The translations under genes were made by a program, and so were the position numbers. A stretch of DNA of 56,369 nt from Terriglobia bacterium. GTDB taxonomy: Bacteria; Acidobacteriota; Terriglobia; Bryobacterales; Bryobacteraceae. Numbering within the stretch: position 1 is the stretch's first letter; every line of letters begins with the position of its first letter. Positions 35,079 through 43,400 of the stretch are shown here, one piece after another. Under the pieces are notes generated by a model. That model was given only the letters and a program-made list of their open reading frames with translations. It was not told the DNA's origin and made no database searches. The stretch is taken from positions 1 through 56,369 of the forward strand of contig PSRJ01000361.1 of assembly GCA_003175985.1 (NCBI GenBank), in the 5' to 3' direction.

Positions 35079-36587
35079 TTACATCGTCAGGAGCGCCGCC
35101 ATCAGCTCGATGCCGTCCCATAAATTCTGCAGCCGGAGGTTCTCGTTGAACGTGTGCTGATTGTCGTCGTGATTGGCAATCGGCACGACGATGGTGCGCG
35201 CGCCAAGCGGGCGCTCAATGCTGATCAGCGGCAGGCCGCCGCCCATGTTCGGGAGCTTGACGGCAGGGCCGCGCACGCTTTCCACAGTGCGAATCACTTC
35301 CTGGGAAATCGGCAGGTCCATGGGCGTGCGAGTTGCGGGCTCCTCGCCTTTCGTGGTTACAAAAGCAACTCTTGGGTGCGCCATCCGCACGCGCGTATCG
35401 GGCATTGTATTCACGACGAAGAAGCCCTGTTTGCGGATGTGCTCGACGACGCGCTGGGCGGCCTGGCGGGGGTCTATCCCTTTTACGAGCCGAATGTCCA
35501 GCGTTGCCGTGGCGGTCGAGGGGATCACGTTGGAAGCCTGCGCGCCCGTGCGAGAACTCGCCATGCCGCGGATGTTGAGCGAGGGCAGGGTAATCAGCTC
35601 CGTGAGCTTCTGGGGCGCGCCGTCGGTCGATCCCAGTCCGAACTCCTGCATGAGCGCCTGATCGATATCCGGTGCTTCCGTGATCGCCCGTTTTTCCGTC
35701 GCGCTCAGCGGTTCGATGCCGTCGTAAAAGTGATCCACCAGGACACGGCCGTTATCGTCTTTCATGGACGCCAGCAATTTGGCCAGCATCAGTGCCGGAT
35801 TGGGCGCCCAGTTGCCGTAATGGCCGCTGTGTAACTCGTGGTTCGGGCCATAGACCGTAATGTCGACCTGGACGACCGTACGGGCGCCGAACGCGATCAG
35901 TTGCCGGCGGGTCTGGTGCACCGGGCCATCGCACATCAGCCAGACATCCGCGGTAAAGAGATCTTTATTCGCGGCCAATACTCGTTCCAGGTTTGGGGAA
36001 CCGGCCTCCTCTTCGCCTTCGAACGCGAACTTGATGTTCGACTTCATCTTGAGGCCGGCATTCCGAATGGCATCCGCGGCGGCGAGCATCGCGATAATGG
36101 GAGCCTTGTCGTCTCCAGCCGAACGCGCATACAGACGCCATTCGGGATTGAATGGAGTGCCGGGATCCGGCAACGGGATTACCTGCCCGTCCTTCTCGAG
36201 CGGCGCATTGCGCAGCGCGGGTTGAAACGGCGGTGTTGTCCATTCCTTGGGATCGAGCGGCTGCCCGTCGTAATGGGCGTAGAAGCCAATCGTGCGAACC
36301 GCTCCAGGCGTGCGGATTTCACCGAACACGACGGGATTGGAACCGGGCACCGAGGCGAGCCGTGAAGTGATCCCGCGCTTTTGCAGCATGCGCTGGATCG
36401 TCTCTGCGTTGCGCTGAATATTCGCGCGGTCGCTGGCGATGTCCGGGATGGACAGCAGGGAAACGAATTCGTCGAAAATTTCGCGCTCATGCTGCTCACG
36501 CCACTGGCGCGCCGCCTGCGCCGCGGGGTTGGTTTCGGCCGCCGCGGTCAGCGCGAGCAGCCCCAGGAACGCGCCTATGCACTTCAT
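35079..36587 (-). CDS. M20 family metallopeptidase (dipeptidase-like), secreted
   Basis: The 502-residue protein has a signal peptide (MKCIGAFLGLLALTAAAE). Metal-binding blocks of the M20 clan follow: FYAHYDGQP (His, Asp), SAGDDKAPI, and AFEGEEEAGS with the catalytic/ligand glutamates. A dimerisation domain lies between about 235 and 390. It would release amino acids from dipeptides or small peptides in the periplasm. I placed the start at 36587 because the upstream codons in this frame (to 36827) give no signal peptide and cover the divergent gene's start. It converges with copy 2 of the radical SAM gene. Confidence 0.88.
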   Translation of the reverse strand: MKCIGAFLGLLALTAAAETNPAAQAARQWREQHEREIFDEFVSLLSIPDIASDRANIQRNAETIQRMLQKRGITSRLASVPGSNPVVFGEIRTPGAVRTIGFYAHYDGQPLDPKEWTTPPFQPALRNAPLEKDGQVIPLPDPGTPFNPEWRLYARSAGDDKAPIIAMLAAADAIRNAGLKMKSNIKFAFEGEEEAGSPNLERVLAANKDLFTADVWLMCDGPVHQTRRQLIAFGARTVVQVDITVYGPNHELHSGHYGNWAPNPALMLAKLLASMKDDNGRVLVDHFYDGIEPLSATEKRAITEAPDIDQALMQEFGLGSTDGAPQKLTELITLPSLNIRGMASSRTGAQASNVIPSTATATLDIRLVKGIDPRQAAQRVVEHIRKQGFFVVNTMPDTRVRMAHPRVAFVTTKGEEPATRTPMDLPISQEVIRTVESVRGPAVKLPNMGGGLPLISIERPLGARTIVVPIANHDDNQHTFNENLRLQNLWDGIELMAALLTM

Positions 36588-36672
36588 ACGCTGCAGTATC
36601 CCATATTGCTGATGAGTAACTGAGCCGATTTCCATTTGTGGCTGTTCCTGCAGTGCTATTCTTACGGAAGCC

Positions 36673-37401
36673 GTGCCACGGAAGTTCATCCTCGCGATCC
36701 TATGCTGCTCCGTGATCACCGCACAGCAACTCGCCACCAAGTACGGCATCTCGGTGCAATATGCGGCCGATTTCACAGGCCATTCCTGGAAGCAGGAACC
36801 GAAGCTCACGCAACAGGAGATCGGCACAGATATCCCCGAGGGCGTCGCGCCGTTGCGGCCGGTGCTTCAGTTGAAAGGCCGGCTTCCGGGCCGCGCCGAC
36901 GACAACACGATCGAAGTGACTCCGCTGGCCGATCGCTCTGTACGCGACTTCGCTAAGGCGTATCCCGGCTTGAACTCGTCTGCCGTAGCGCTCCGAGCGC
37001 TCCTGTCCAGATCCCAGCTTCCAGGCATGAAAGCCTTGGAAAGCGCAGACCCGGGTACGGTTGATGCGGCGTATTCGCTCTGCGCCCGCGTGGAACGCAT
37101 GGAAACCCCATGGGTGCGCGGCTTCGCGTTCCTCGTGCAAACCACCCAGGAAGAAAGTGGCGATCTTCCCAACAGCCGCGAACTGACCTATCGATTCCTG
37201 GGTATCACGAGGGACGGGGTGTACCACGTCGCCGCCACTTTCGCCGTCAGTCACCCTTCCATATCGAAGGAGCCTGTCTACGTGAACGCCCAAAAGCTGC
37301 GGGACAGCGAGCGTCAGTTGGCGGGCTTGGACGACAATTCTTTCCAGCCGCCGCTATCCCGCTTGAAGTCAATTATTCGGTCCATGGCGGCTGCCCACTA
37401 A
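36673..37401 (+). CDS. Secreted hypothetical protein
   Basis: The 242-residue protein starts with GTG (GGAA 5 nt upstream) and has a short signal peptide (MPRKFILAILCCSVITAQ). The body is mixed alpha/beta with no motif I recognise; RSVRDFAKAYPGLNSSAVALRALLSR looks helical and FAFLVQTTQEESGD lies in a strand-rich part. The GTG start lies 85 bp from the divergent M20 gene. The downstream gap holds the promoter of the pyruvate oxidoreductase gene. Confidence 0.55.
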   Translation: MPRKFILAILCCSVITAQQLATKYGISVQYAADFTGHSWKQEPKLTQQEIGTDIPEGVAPLRPVLQLKGRLPGRADDNTIEVTPLADRSVRDFAKAYPGLNSSAVALRALLSRSQLPGMKALESADPGTVDAAYSLCARVERMETPWVRGFAFLVQTTQEESGDLPNSRELTYRFLGITRDGVYHVAATFAVSHPSISKEPVYVNAQKLRDSERQLAGLDDNSFQPPLSRLKSIIRSMAAAH

Positions 37402-37477
37402 AGCCGGGAAATAGGAGTCTGCAATCCGTTTTCGCTCCCCCCAAACATACCCGTAGATTTTTACGACAAACAGGTCT

Positions 37478-37483
37478 TATAAT
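37478..37483 (+). promoter_or_regulatory. -10 element for the pyruvate:ferredoxin oxidoreductase gene
   Basis: TATAAT at 37478-37483 is perfect and lies 9 nt before AAAGGAG (37493-37499), giving a short leader. The best -35 is poor (TAGATT, 18 bp upstream), so this may be an activated promoter. Confidence 0.4.
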
Positions 37484-37508
37484 AAGTTTTCGAAAGGAGC
37501 GATTCGTT

Positions 37509-40500
37509 TTGCCCAGCACACCAGCCAGCACCCGGCCCATGGTCACTATCGACGGTAACGAGGCCGCCGCCTATGTCGCGCATAAGATCAATGAAGTCAT
37601 AGCCATATACCCCATTACGCCTTCCTCGCCGATGGGGGAGTGGTCGGATCAATGGTCGGCCGAGCAGCGGCCCAATATCTGGGGCACCGTACCATCGGTA
37701 ATCGAGATGCAAAGCGAGGGAGGGGCGTCTGGAGCGTTGCATGGCGCGCTGCAGGCCGGCGCACTCTCCACCACCTTTACCTCCGCCCAGGGTCTTCTGC
37801 TGATGATCCCGAATATGTTCAAGATCGCCGGCGAGCTGACTCCCACCGTGTTTCACATCGCCGCCCGCTCGCTGGCCGTTCAGGCGCTTTCGATCTTCGG
37901 CGATCACAGTGATGTCATGGCGGTGCGCTCCACCGGGTTCGGCATGCTGTCCTCGAACTCGATTCAGGAGGTGATGGATTTCGCGCTCATCGCGCAGGCC
38001 GCCAGCCTGGAATCGCGTATCCCCTTCGTGCATTTCTTCGATGGCTTCCGCACTTCGCACGAAGTGGCCAAGGTGGAACAATTAAGCGCGGACGATCTCC
38101 GCGCCATGATCGATGACGATCTGGTGCGTAAACATCGCGCGCGCGCCCTAACGCCCGATCGCCCGGTGCTCCGCGGCACGGCGCAAAATCCGGACGTCTA
38201 CTTCCAGGCGCGCGAAACCGTGAATCCGTTTTATCTGGCGACACCGACCATTGTCCAGAACACCATGGATAAGTTCGCCAAGCTGACCGGCCGCAGCTAC
38301 CATCTGTTCGATTACGTGGGCTCGCCTCACGCGGACCGTGTCATCGTGATGATGGGCTCCGGCGCGGAGGTGGCTCACGAAGCGGTGGAAGCACTTGTGG
38401 CAAGGGGCGAGGAGGTAGGGCTACTCAAGGTCCGCCTGTTCCGGCCGTTCTCGATACAGGATTTCGTTGCCGCCATCCCTCATACCGTCCGCGCAATCGC
38501 TGTCCTGGACCGCACCAAGGAACCCGGCGCTGTCGGCGAACCGCTCTATTGCGACGTGATCACGGCCCTCGCCGAAGCGGATCGCCGCAAGAAAGTCATC
38601 GGCGGGCGCTACGGACTCTCCTCCAAGGAGTTCACCCCGCCGATGGTTCAGGCCGTGTTCGAGGAACTCCGGCGGCAATACCCGAAGAATCACTTCACGG
38701 TGGGTATTAAAGACGACGTCACGCACACCAGCCTGGATTATGATCCGGAATTCTCCACCGAAGCCCCGGGAACGGTCCGGGCTCTGTTCTATGGCCTGGG
38801 CGCCGACGGAACGGTTGGCGCCAATAAAAACTCCGTCAAGATCATAGGCGAAGAGACGGAGAACTACGCGCAGGGATATTTCGTTTATGACTCCAAGAAG
38901 TCGGGCGCGATTACCACGTCTCATTTGAGATTCGGACCGCAGCCGATTCATTCCAGCTACCTCATCACCAAGGCCAATTTCGTTGCCTGCCACCAATTCT
39001 CCTTTTTGGAGCGCATCGACGTGCTGAAGGCGGCCGAACCTGGCGCCACGTTCCTGCTGAACAGCACCTACGGCCCGGACGAGGTTTGGGATCACCTGCC
39101 GCGCACGGTGCAACAGCAGATCATCGACAAGAAGCTGAAGTTCTACGTCATCGACGGATACGAAGTGGCGCGCCAGGCCGGCATGGGCGGCCGGATCAAT
39201 ACCATCATGCAGACCTGCTTCTTCGCCATCAGCGGAGTGTTGCCGCGGGAAGAAGCCATTGCGGCTATCAAGCACACCATCGAGAAGACCTATGGAAAGC
39301 GCGGCGAGAGCGTCGTGCGCAAGAATTTTGCGGCGGTGGACGCGGCCATCAGCCATCTCTACCAGGTTCCCGTTCCGGGCAAGATCACGGCGCTGTTCGA
39401 CATTCGCCCGCCGGTCCCCGCCGCAGCCCCGGAATTCGTGCAGAAAGTAACTGCGAAAATCATCGCCGGCGAAGGCGACGATCTGCCGGTGAGCGCCCTG
39501 CCGGTGGACGGCACGTTCCCCACGGCCACGGCGCAGTGGGAGAAGCGGAATATCGCGCTGGAAATCCCGGTTTGGGACGAGGCGTTGTGCATCCAGTGCG
39601 GCAAGTGCGTGCTGGTGTGCCCGCACAGCGTGATTCGCGCCAAGGTTTACGACGAGAAGCACCTGGCGGGCGCGCCGGCCGCGTTCAAGGCAGTCCCGGC
39701 CCGCTGGAAGGACATGAAGGACAAAAGGTACAGCCTCCAGGTCGCGCCGGAGGATTGTACGGGTTGTACGCTTTGCGTCGAGGTCTGCCCGGTAAAGAGC
39801 AAGAGCGAAGTCAAGCACCGGGCGCTCAACATGGCGGCGCAGCCGCCGTTGCGTGAAGCTGAGGTGGAAAACTGGGAGTTCTTCCTCAAGATTCCGGATA
39901 CCGACCGCGGCGTGCTCTCCCTCAGCCAGGTGAAAGACGTGCAGTTGTTGCAGCCGCTGTTCGAATTCTCGGGGGCGTGCTCCGGCTGCGGCGAAACCCC
40001 GTACGTCAAGCTGATGACGCAGCTCTTCGGCGATCGCGCCTTGATCGCCAACGCCACGGGGTGCTCCTCGATTTATGGTGGCAACCTGCCCACCACCCCC
40101 TACTGCGTGAATGAAGAAGGGCGCGGGCCCACCTGGTCGAATTCGCTGTTCGAAGACAACGCCGAATTCGGGCTGGGGATGCGGCTGGCCATCGACAAGC
40201 AAAACGAGTACGCGCGCGAGCTGGTGCTGCGGCTCAGCGGCGTGATCGGCGACGAGCTCACGCGGGCGCTGCTGGAGGCAGACCAGACCACCGAGGCGGG
40301 CATCTTTGCGCAGCGGGAACGGGTCGAGATGCTGCGCCTGAAACTCTCGTGCACGGCGACTCCCGAAGCCCGCGAATTGCTCAGCGTGGCGGACATGCTC
40401 GTCAAGAAGAGCGTCTGGATCGTGGGCGGCGATGGCTGGGCCTACGATATCGGCTACGGTGGCCTGGATCATGTGCTCTCTACCGGCCGCGACGTCAACC

Positions 40501-41072
40501 TGCTGGTGCTCGATACGGAGGTGTACTCCAACACCGGCGGTCAGGCGTCCAAGGCCACGCCGCGAGCCGCCGTCGCGAAGTTCGCCGCAGGGGGCAAGCC
40601 CGCCGGGAAGAAGGACCTGGCCTCCATGGCCATGAGCTACGGCAGTGTATACGTCGCGCACATCGCGATGGGCGCGAGCGACATGCAGACCGTGAAAGCG
40701 TTTCTGGAGGCGGAAGCGTACCCGGGGCCTTCGCTGCTTATTGCCTACAGCCACTGCATCGCTCATGGCTACGATCTCGAGCACGGCCTCGACCAGCAGA
40801 AAGCCGCCGTCAATTCCGGCTACTGGCCTTTGTTCCGCTACAATCCGGAGCTTGCCGGCCAGGGCAAGAACCCCTTCCTGCTCGACTCGCGTCCGCCGAC
40901 GGTCGCGCTCCGAGATTATGCCTACAACGAAACACGCTATACCATGCTCGCCAAGAGTCATCCCGAGCAGGCGAAGGCGTTGCTCGAGCTGGCCCAGGAC
41001 GATGTCGAGAAGCGCTGGAAGCTCTACGATTATTGGGCGCACATGCCCGTCAACGGGGGTGAAAAGAAATGA
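37509..41072 (+). CDS. nifJ: Pyruvate:ferredoxin (flavodoxin) oxidoreductase
   Basis: The 1187-residue single-chain enzyme oxidises pyruvate to acetyl-CoA and CO2 while reducing ferredoxin or flavodoxin, using TPP and three 4Fe-4S clusters. The N-terminal domain has IYPITPSSPMGEW. Ferredoxin-like cluster motifs are at Cys694/697/700/704 (CIQCGKCVLVCP) and Cys750/753/756/760 (CTGCTLCVEVCP). The TPP domain has CSGCGETPY (Cys824, Cys827) and GGDGWAYDIGYGGLDHV with VYSNTGGQ. I chose the TTG at 37509 because AAAGGAG is 9 nt upstream; an ATG at 37539 is 39 nt from it. The stop overlaps the DHODH-like gene (ATGA). Confidence 0.95.
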   Translation: MPSTPASTRPMVTIDGNEAAAYVAHKINEVIAIYPITPSSPMGEWSDQWSAEQRPNIWGTVPSVIEMQSEGGASGALHGALQAGALSTTFTSAQGLLLMIPNMFKIAGELTPTVFHIAARSLAVQALSIFGDHSDVMAVRSTGFGMLSSNSIQEVMDFALIAQAASLESRIPFVHFFDGFRTSHEVAKVEQLSADDLRAMIDDDLVRKHRARALTPDRPVLRGTAQNPDVYFQARETVNPFYLATPTIVQNTMDKFAKLTGRSYHLFDYVGSPHADRVIVMMGSGAEVAHEAVEALVARGEEVGLLKVRLFRPFSIQDFVAAIPHTVRAIAVLDRTKEPGAVGEPLYCDVITALAEADRRKKVIGGRYGLSSKEFTPPMVQAVFEELRRQYPKNHFTVGIKDDVTHTSLDYDPEFSTEAPGTVRALFYGLGADGTVGANKNSVKIIGEETENYAQGYFVYDSKKSGAITTSHLRFGPQPIHSSYLITKANFVACHQFSFLERIDVLKAAEPGATFLLNSTYGPDEVWDHLPRTVQQQIIDKKLKFYVIDGYEVARQAGMGGRINTIMQTCFFAISGVLPREEAIAAIKHTIEKTYGKRGESVVRKNFAAVDAAISHLYQVPVPGKITALFDIRPPVPAAAPEFVQKVTAKIIAGEGDDLPVSALPVDGTFPTATAQWEKRNIALEIPVWDEALCIQCGKCVLVCPHSVIRAKVYDEKHLAGAPAAFKAVPARWKDMKDKRYSLQVAPEDCTGCTLCVEVCPVKSKSEVKHRALNMAAQPPLREAEVENWEFFLKIPDTDRGVLSLSQVKDVQLLQPLFEFSGACSGCGETPYVKLMTQLFGDRALIANATGCSSIYGGNLPTTPYCVNEEGRGPTWSNSLFEDNAEFGLGMRLAIDKQNEYARELVLRLSGVIGDELTRALLEADQTTEAGIFAQRERVEMLRLKLSCTATPEARELLSVADMLVKKSVWIVGGDGWAYDIGYGGLDHVLSTGRDVNLLVLDTEVYSNTGGQASKATPRAAVAKFAAGGKPAGKKDLASMAMSYGSVYVAHIAMGASDMQTVKAFLEAEAYPGPSLLIAYSHCIAHGYDLEHGLDQQKAAVNSGYWPLFRYNPELAGQGKNPFLLDSRPPTVALRDYAYNETRYTMLAKSHPEQAKALLELAQDDVEKRWKLYDYWAHMPVNGGEKK

Positions 41073-42082
41073 TCGATCTTAGTAAAACCATTGACCTCTC
41101 GACGACCTATGTGGGATTGAAGCTGCGAAATCCGCTGGTCGCTTCGTCCTCACCGCTGTGCGAGGATCTCGGCGCCATCCGCCGCATGGAGGACGCGGGC
41201 GCTGCCGCCGTGGTGCTGCACTCGCTTTTTGAGGAACAGATCGAATTCGAAGCCGACGAGTTGGATCGCTTCCTCGGCGATGCGTCCGAGCGCGGTCCGG
41301 AAGCCCTCACACACTTTCCGGAGCTCACGCGCGGCGTTACCGGCCCGGAAGAATACCTGGAACACCTCCGCAAATGCAAGAAGGCCGTGCGCATCCCCAT
41401 AATCGCCAGCCTGAACGGCTCCACCCGCGGGGGCTGGATTCGGTATGCCAAACAGATGGAACAGGCCGGCGCCGATGCGCTGGAGTTGAACATCTACTCG
41501 CTTCCCATGGATCCGGACGTATCCGGCGAGCAGGTGGAGAAGAATTATGTCGAACTGGTAAAGGCGGTGCGCGCCGAAGTGCGGATCCCGGTCTGCGTGA
41601 AGTTGGGCCCGTACTTCAGCTCGATGGCTAACATGGCGCGCAAGCTAGATGCCGCCGGCGCCGATGGGCTGGTGCTCTTTAACCGGTTCTACCAGCCGGA
41701 CTACGACCTGGAAGCGCTGGAAGTGGTGCCCAACCTCGTCCTCAGCAACTCCCACGAGCTGTTATTGCGCCTGCACTGGATTGCCGTGCTGTATGGCGCC
41801 ATCCGGGCCGACCTCGCGCTTACCGGTGGTGTTCACAATGCCGCCGACGTAGTCAAAGCCATGATGGCTGGCGCTAGAGTTGCCATGCTGACTTCCGCGC
41901 TGCTCAAGCGCGGCATCAGTTATATGGATACCCTGACTACGGAGCTGCTCGTCTGGATGGGCGACCATGAATACGATTCCATCCGGCAGATGCAAGGCAG
42001 TATGAGCCGGAATGCGGTTCCGCAGCCAAAAGCCTTCGAGCGGGTCAATTACATCAAGGTGCTCAGTTCGTACGCGCGCTGA
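41069..42082 (+). CDS. Dihydroorotate dehydrogenase-like flavoprotein
   Basis: The 337-residue FMN TIM-barrel protein belongs to the DHODH/PreA group. It has VGLKLRNPLVASSSPLCEDLGAIRRMEDAGAAAVVLHSLFEEQ at the N-terminus, SLNGSTRGGW, LELNIYSLP and TGGVHNAADVVKAMMAGA, where FMN phosphate binds. The orotate-type catalytic region is not convincing, so pyrimidine synthesis is doubtful. The gene is translationally coupled to nifJ (ATGA at 41069-41072). In other bacteria these genes are also neighbours, suggesting that it moves electrons to or from the same ferredoxin pool. Confidence 0.8.
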   Translation: MIDLSKTIDLSTTYVGLKLRNPLVASSSPLCEDLGAIRRMEDAGAAAVVLHSLFEEQIEFEADELDRFLGDASERGPEALTHFPELTRGVTGPEEYLEHLRKCKKAVRIPIIASLNGSTRGGWIRYAKQMEQAGADALELNIYSLPMDPDVSGEQVEKNYVELVKAVRAEVRIPVCVKLGPYFSSMANMARKLDAAGADGLVLFNRFYQPDYDLEALEVVPNLVLSNSHELLLRLHWIAVLYGAIRADLALTGGVHNAADVVKAMMAGARVAMLTSALLKRGISYMDTLTTELLVWMGDHEYDSIRQMQGSMSRNAVPQPKAFERVNYIKVLSSYAR

Positions 42083-42100
42083 GCGCCGGCCACGGCAAAG

Positions 42101-42484
42101 TCACGCGGGGGTAACGCGCCGCAGGCGCGCGGTGATGAGCAGCAGCAGGAGTGTGATGATCGGGATCCCGACACCGTTATGAATTTTCGTGAGCTGGAAA
42201 AAAATTGCCCCCAGCATGACCAGTGACAGCAACAGGGCGCCGAGGCGTCCAAAGCGCGGAACCAGAAGGGCAATCGCGCCGATCACTTCAAGTACACCGG
42301 TGAAGTACATGAACCAGAGTCCCAATCCTACGGTCTGGAACATTGCGATCACCATCGCGTTCGCCGCCAGTTTAATGCCGCCGGCGAATAGAAACTCAAG
42401 CGCCAGCAGAACGCTCAGGACCCAGGCTATTGTGTTACGGCGCCGCTGCCGCTTGTCGGGAACCGCCACGGTTGTGTCTGCCAT
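42101..42484 (-). CDS. DoxX-like membrane protein
   Basis: The 127-residue protein has about four TM segments with the DoxX pattern: WVLSVLLALEFLFAGGIKLA, GLWFMYFTGVLEVIGAIALL, RLGALLLSLVMLGAIFFQLT and a last segment ending TARLRRVTPA. The role of such proteins is uncertain; some relate to redox or sulfur metabolism. The preceding gene (42496-43335) ends 11 nt upstream on the same strand. Confidence 0.8.
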   Translation of the reverse strand: MADTTVAVPDKRQRRRNTIAWVLSVLLALEFLFAGGIKLAANAMVIAMFQTVGLGLWFMYFTGVLEVIGAIALLVPRFGRLGALLLSLVMLGAIFFQLTKIHNGVGIPIITLLLLLITARLRRVTPA

Positions 42485-42495
42485 ATCGATCGCCT

Positions 42496-43335
42496 CTAAG
42501 TGAAATTCTTGACAAAAACCACTTCATTGCCGCGCTCATTGTAGAGCAGTTCGTCCACTAACTTGCTCGCCATCAAAATGCCAAATCCGCCGGGACGCTG
42601 TCCCTGTTCGGCGCGAATTTCCGCGTGTCGCGTAGGCGAATCCTCGGGGTTGCAAACGGCGGCGTGGTGAATGCGCTCGAGGGAGAATCCTTTGCCGGGG
42701 TCGCGCATGTGGACGATCAGCGATCTGGATGTTCGCAGCAGGGAGATCCGCACACGTTTCCGCGCATCGGACTTACCACCATGCTCGATAGCGTTCATCA
42801 GCAGTTCGCGAAAGGCCGCCGCCACGTCTTCGCAATCGCAGTGCGGCAAATCGGCCTCCAGTTCGCGCACAAGCTGGGTTGCACGGTCGACCGTTTCCAT
42901 TTTGCAGCGGGCTTCCAAGGTTACCCACTCCGGCCGTCCCGACAGCACCTTGATATCGTCCTGCCAGGAAGAGGAACGAGTTGCCTGGTGCACCATGTCG
43001 GACACCGGTCCGGCCGGCAGCGGCTTATGGAAATAGCTGTACGCGCGCGCCCGAAACGCCGCCAGGACGTCGCTGGGATTAGGCTCTCCGGTGAGAATTA
43101 CCTTGGTGCCGGGCCGGATCGCTTGTATACGCCGCAGCAATTTCAGGCCACCGAGGCCATTTCGCCCTTCGCCCGCCACCACCAGGTCGTAGGGGGCGCC
43201 GCGAAGCCGCTCCAGTGCTTCGCGTCCCTCGAAAACACCGTCGATTTCCCACTCGTCGCGTTGCAACAGGCCGGACAGCAGTTCGTGGACGCCGGTATCT
43301 CCGTCGACCATCAAAAGTCGGCGCGAACTCACCAT
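42496..43335 (-). CDS. Degenerate receiver domain fused to an anti-sigma-factor-like HATPase
   Basis: The 279-residue protein has two parts. The N-terminal receiver domain (about 5-120) keeps Asp11/Asp13, Thr82 and Lys104 but has Gly55 where the phosphorylated Asp should be (DLVVAGEGRNG instead of DLVVxDxxMP). The C-terminal part (about 140-279) is a GHKL ATPase like RsbW/SpoIIAB: N-box ELLMNAIEHGG, DPGKGFS and GQRPGGFGILMASKL. No DHp domain or phosphorylatable His is seen, so it is probably not a classical kinase but a phosphorylation-independent regulator, perhaps of an anti-sigma/anti-anti-sigma route. Only 65 bp separate it from the divergent gene. Confidence 0.75.
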   Translation of the reverse strand: MVSSRRLLMVDGDTGVHELLSGLLQRDEWEIDGVFEGREALERLRGAPYDLVVAGEGRNGLGGLKLLRRIQAIRPGTKVILTGEPNPSDVLAAFRARAYSYFHKPLPAGPVSDMVHQATRSSSWQDDIKVLSGRPEWVTLEARCKMETVDRATQLVRELEADLPHCDCEDVAAAFRELLMNAIEHGGKSDARKRVRISLLRTSRSLIVHMRDPGKGFSLERIHHAAVCNPEDSPTRHAEIRAEQGQRPGGFGILMASKLVDELLYNERGNEVVFVKNFT

Positions 43336-43400
43336 TTCAATGTATCCGATTCAGCAAACGTACGTAACTTTCCGTCCTCCCGAAGCATCTCACCTACAGT

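Noticed and set aside
38421-41042. 873-codon open frame on the minus strand
   Set aside because: It is antisense to nifJ in a high-GC region and has no recognisable domain; long antisense frames arise from codon bias.
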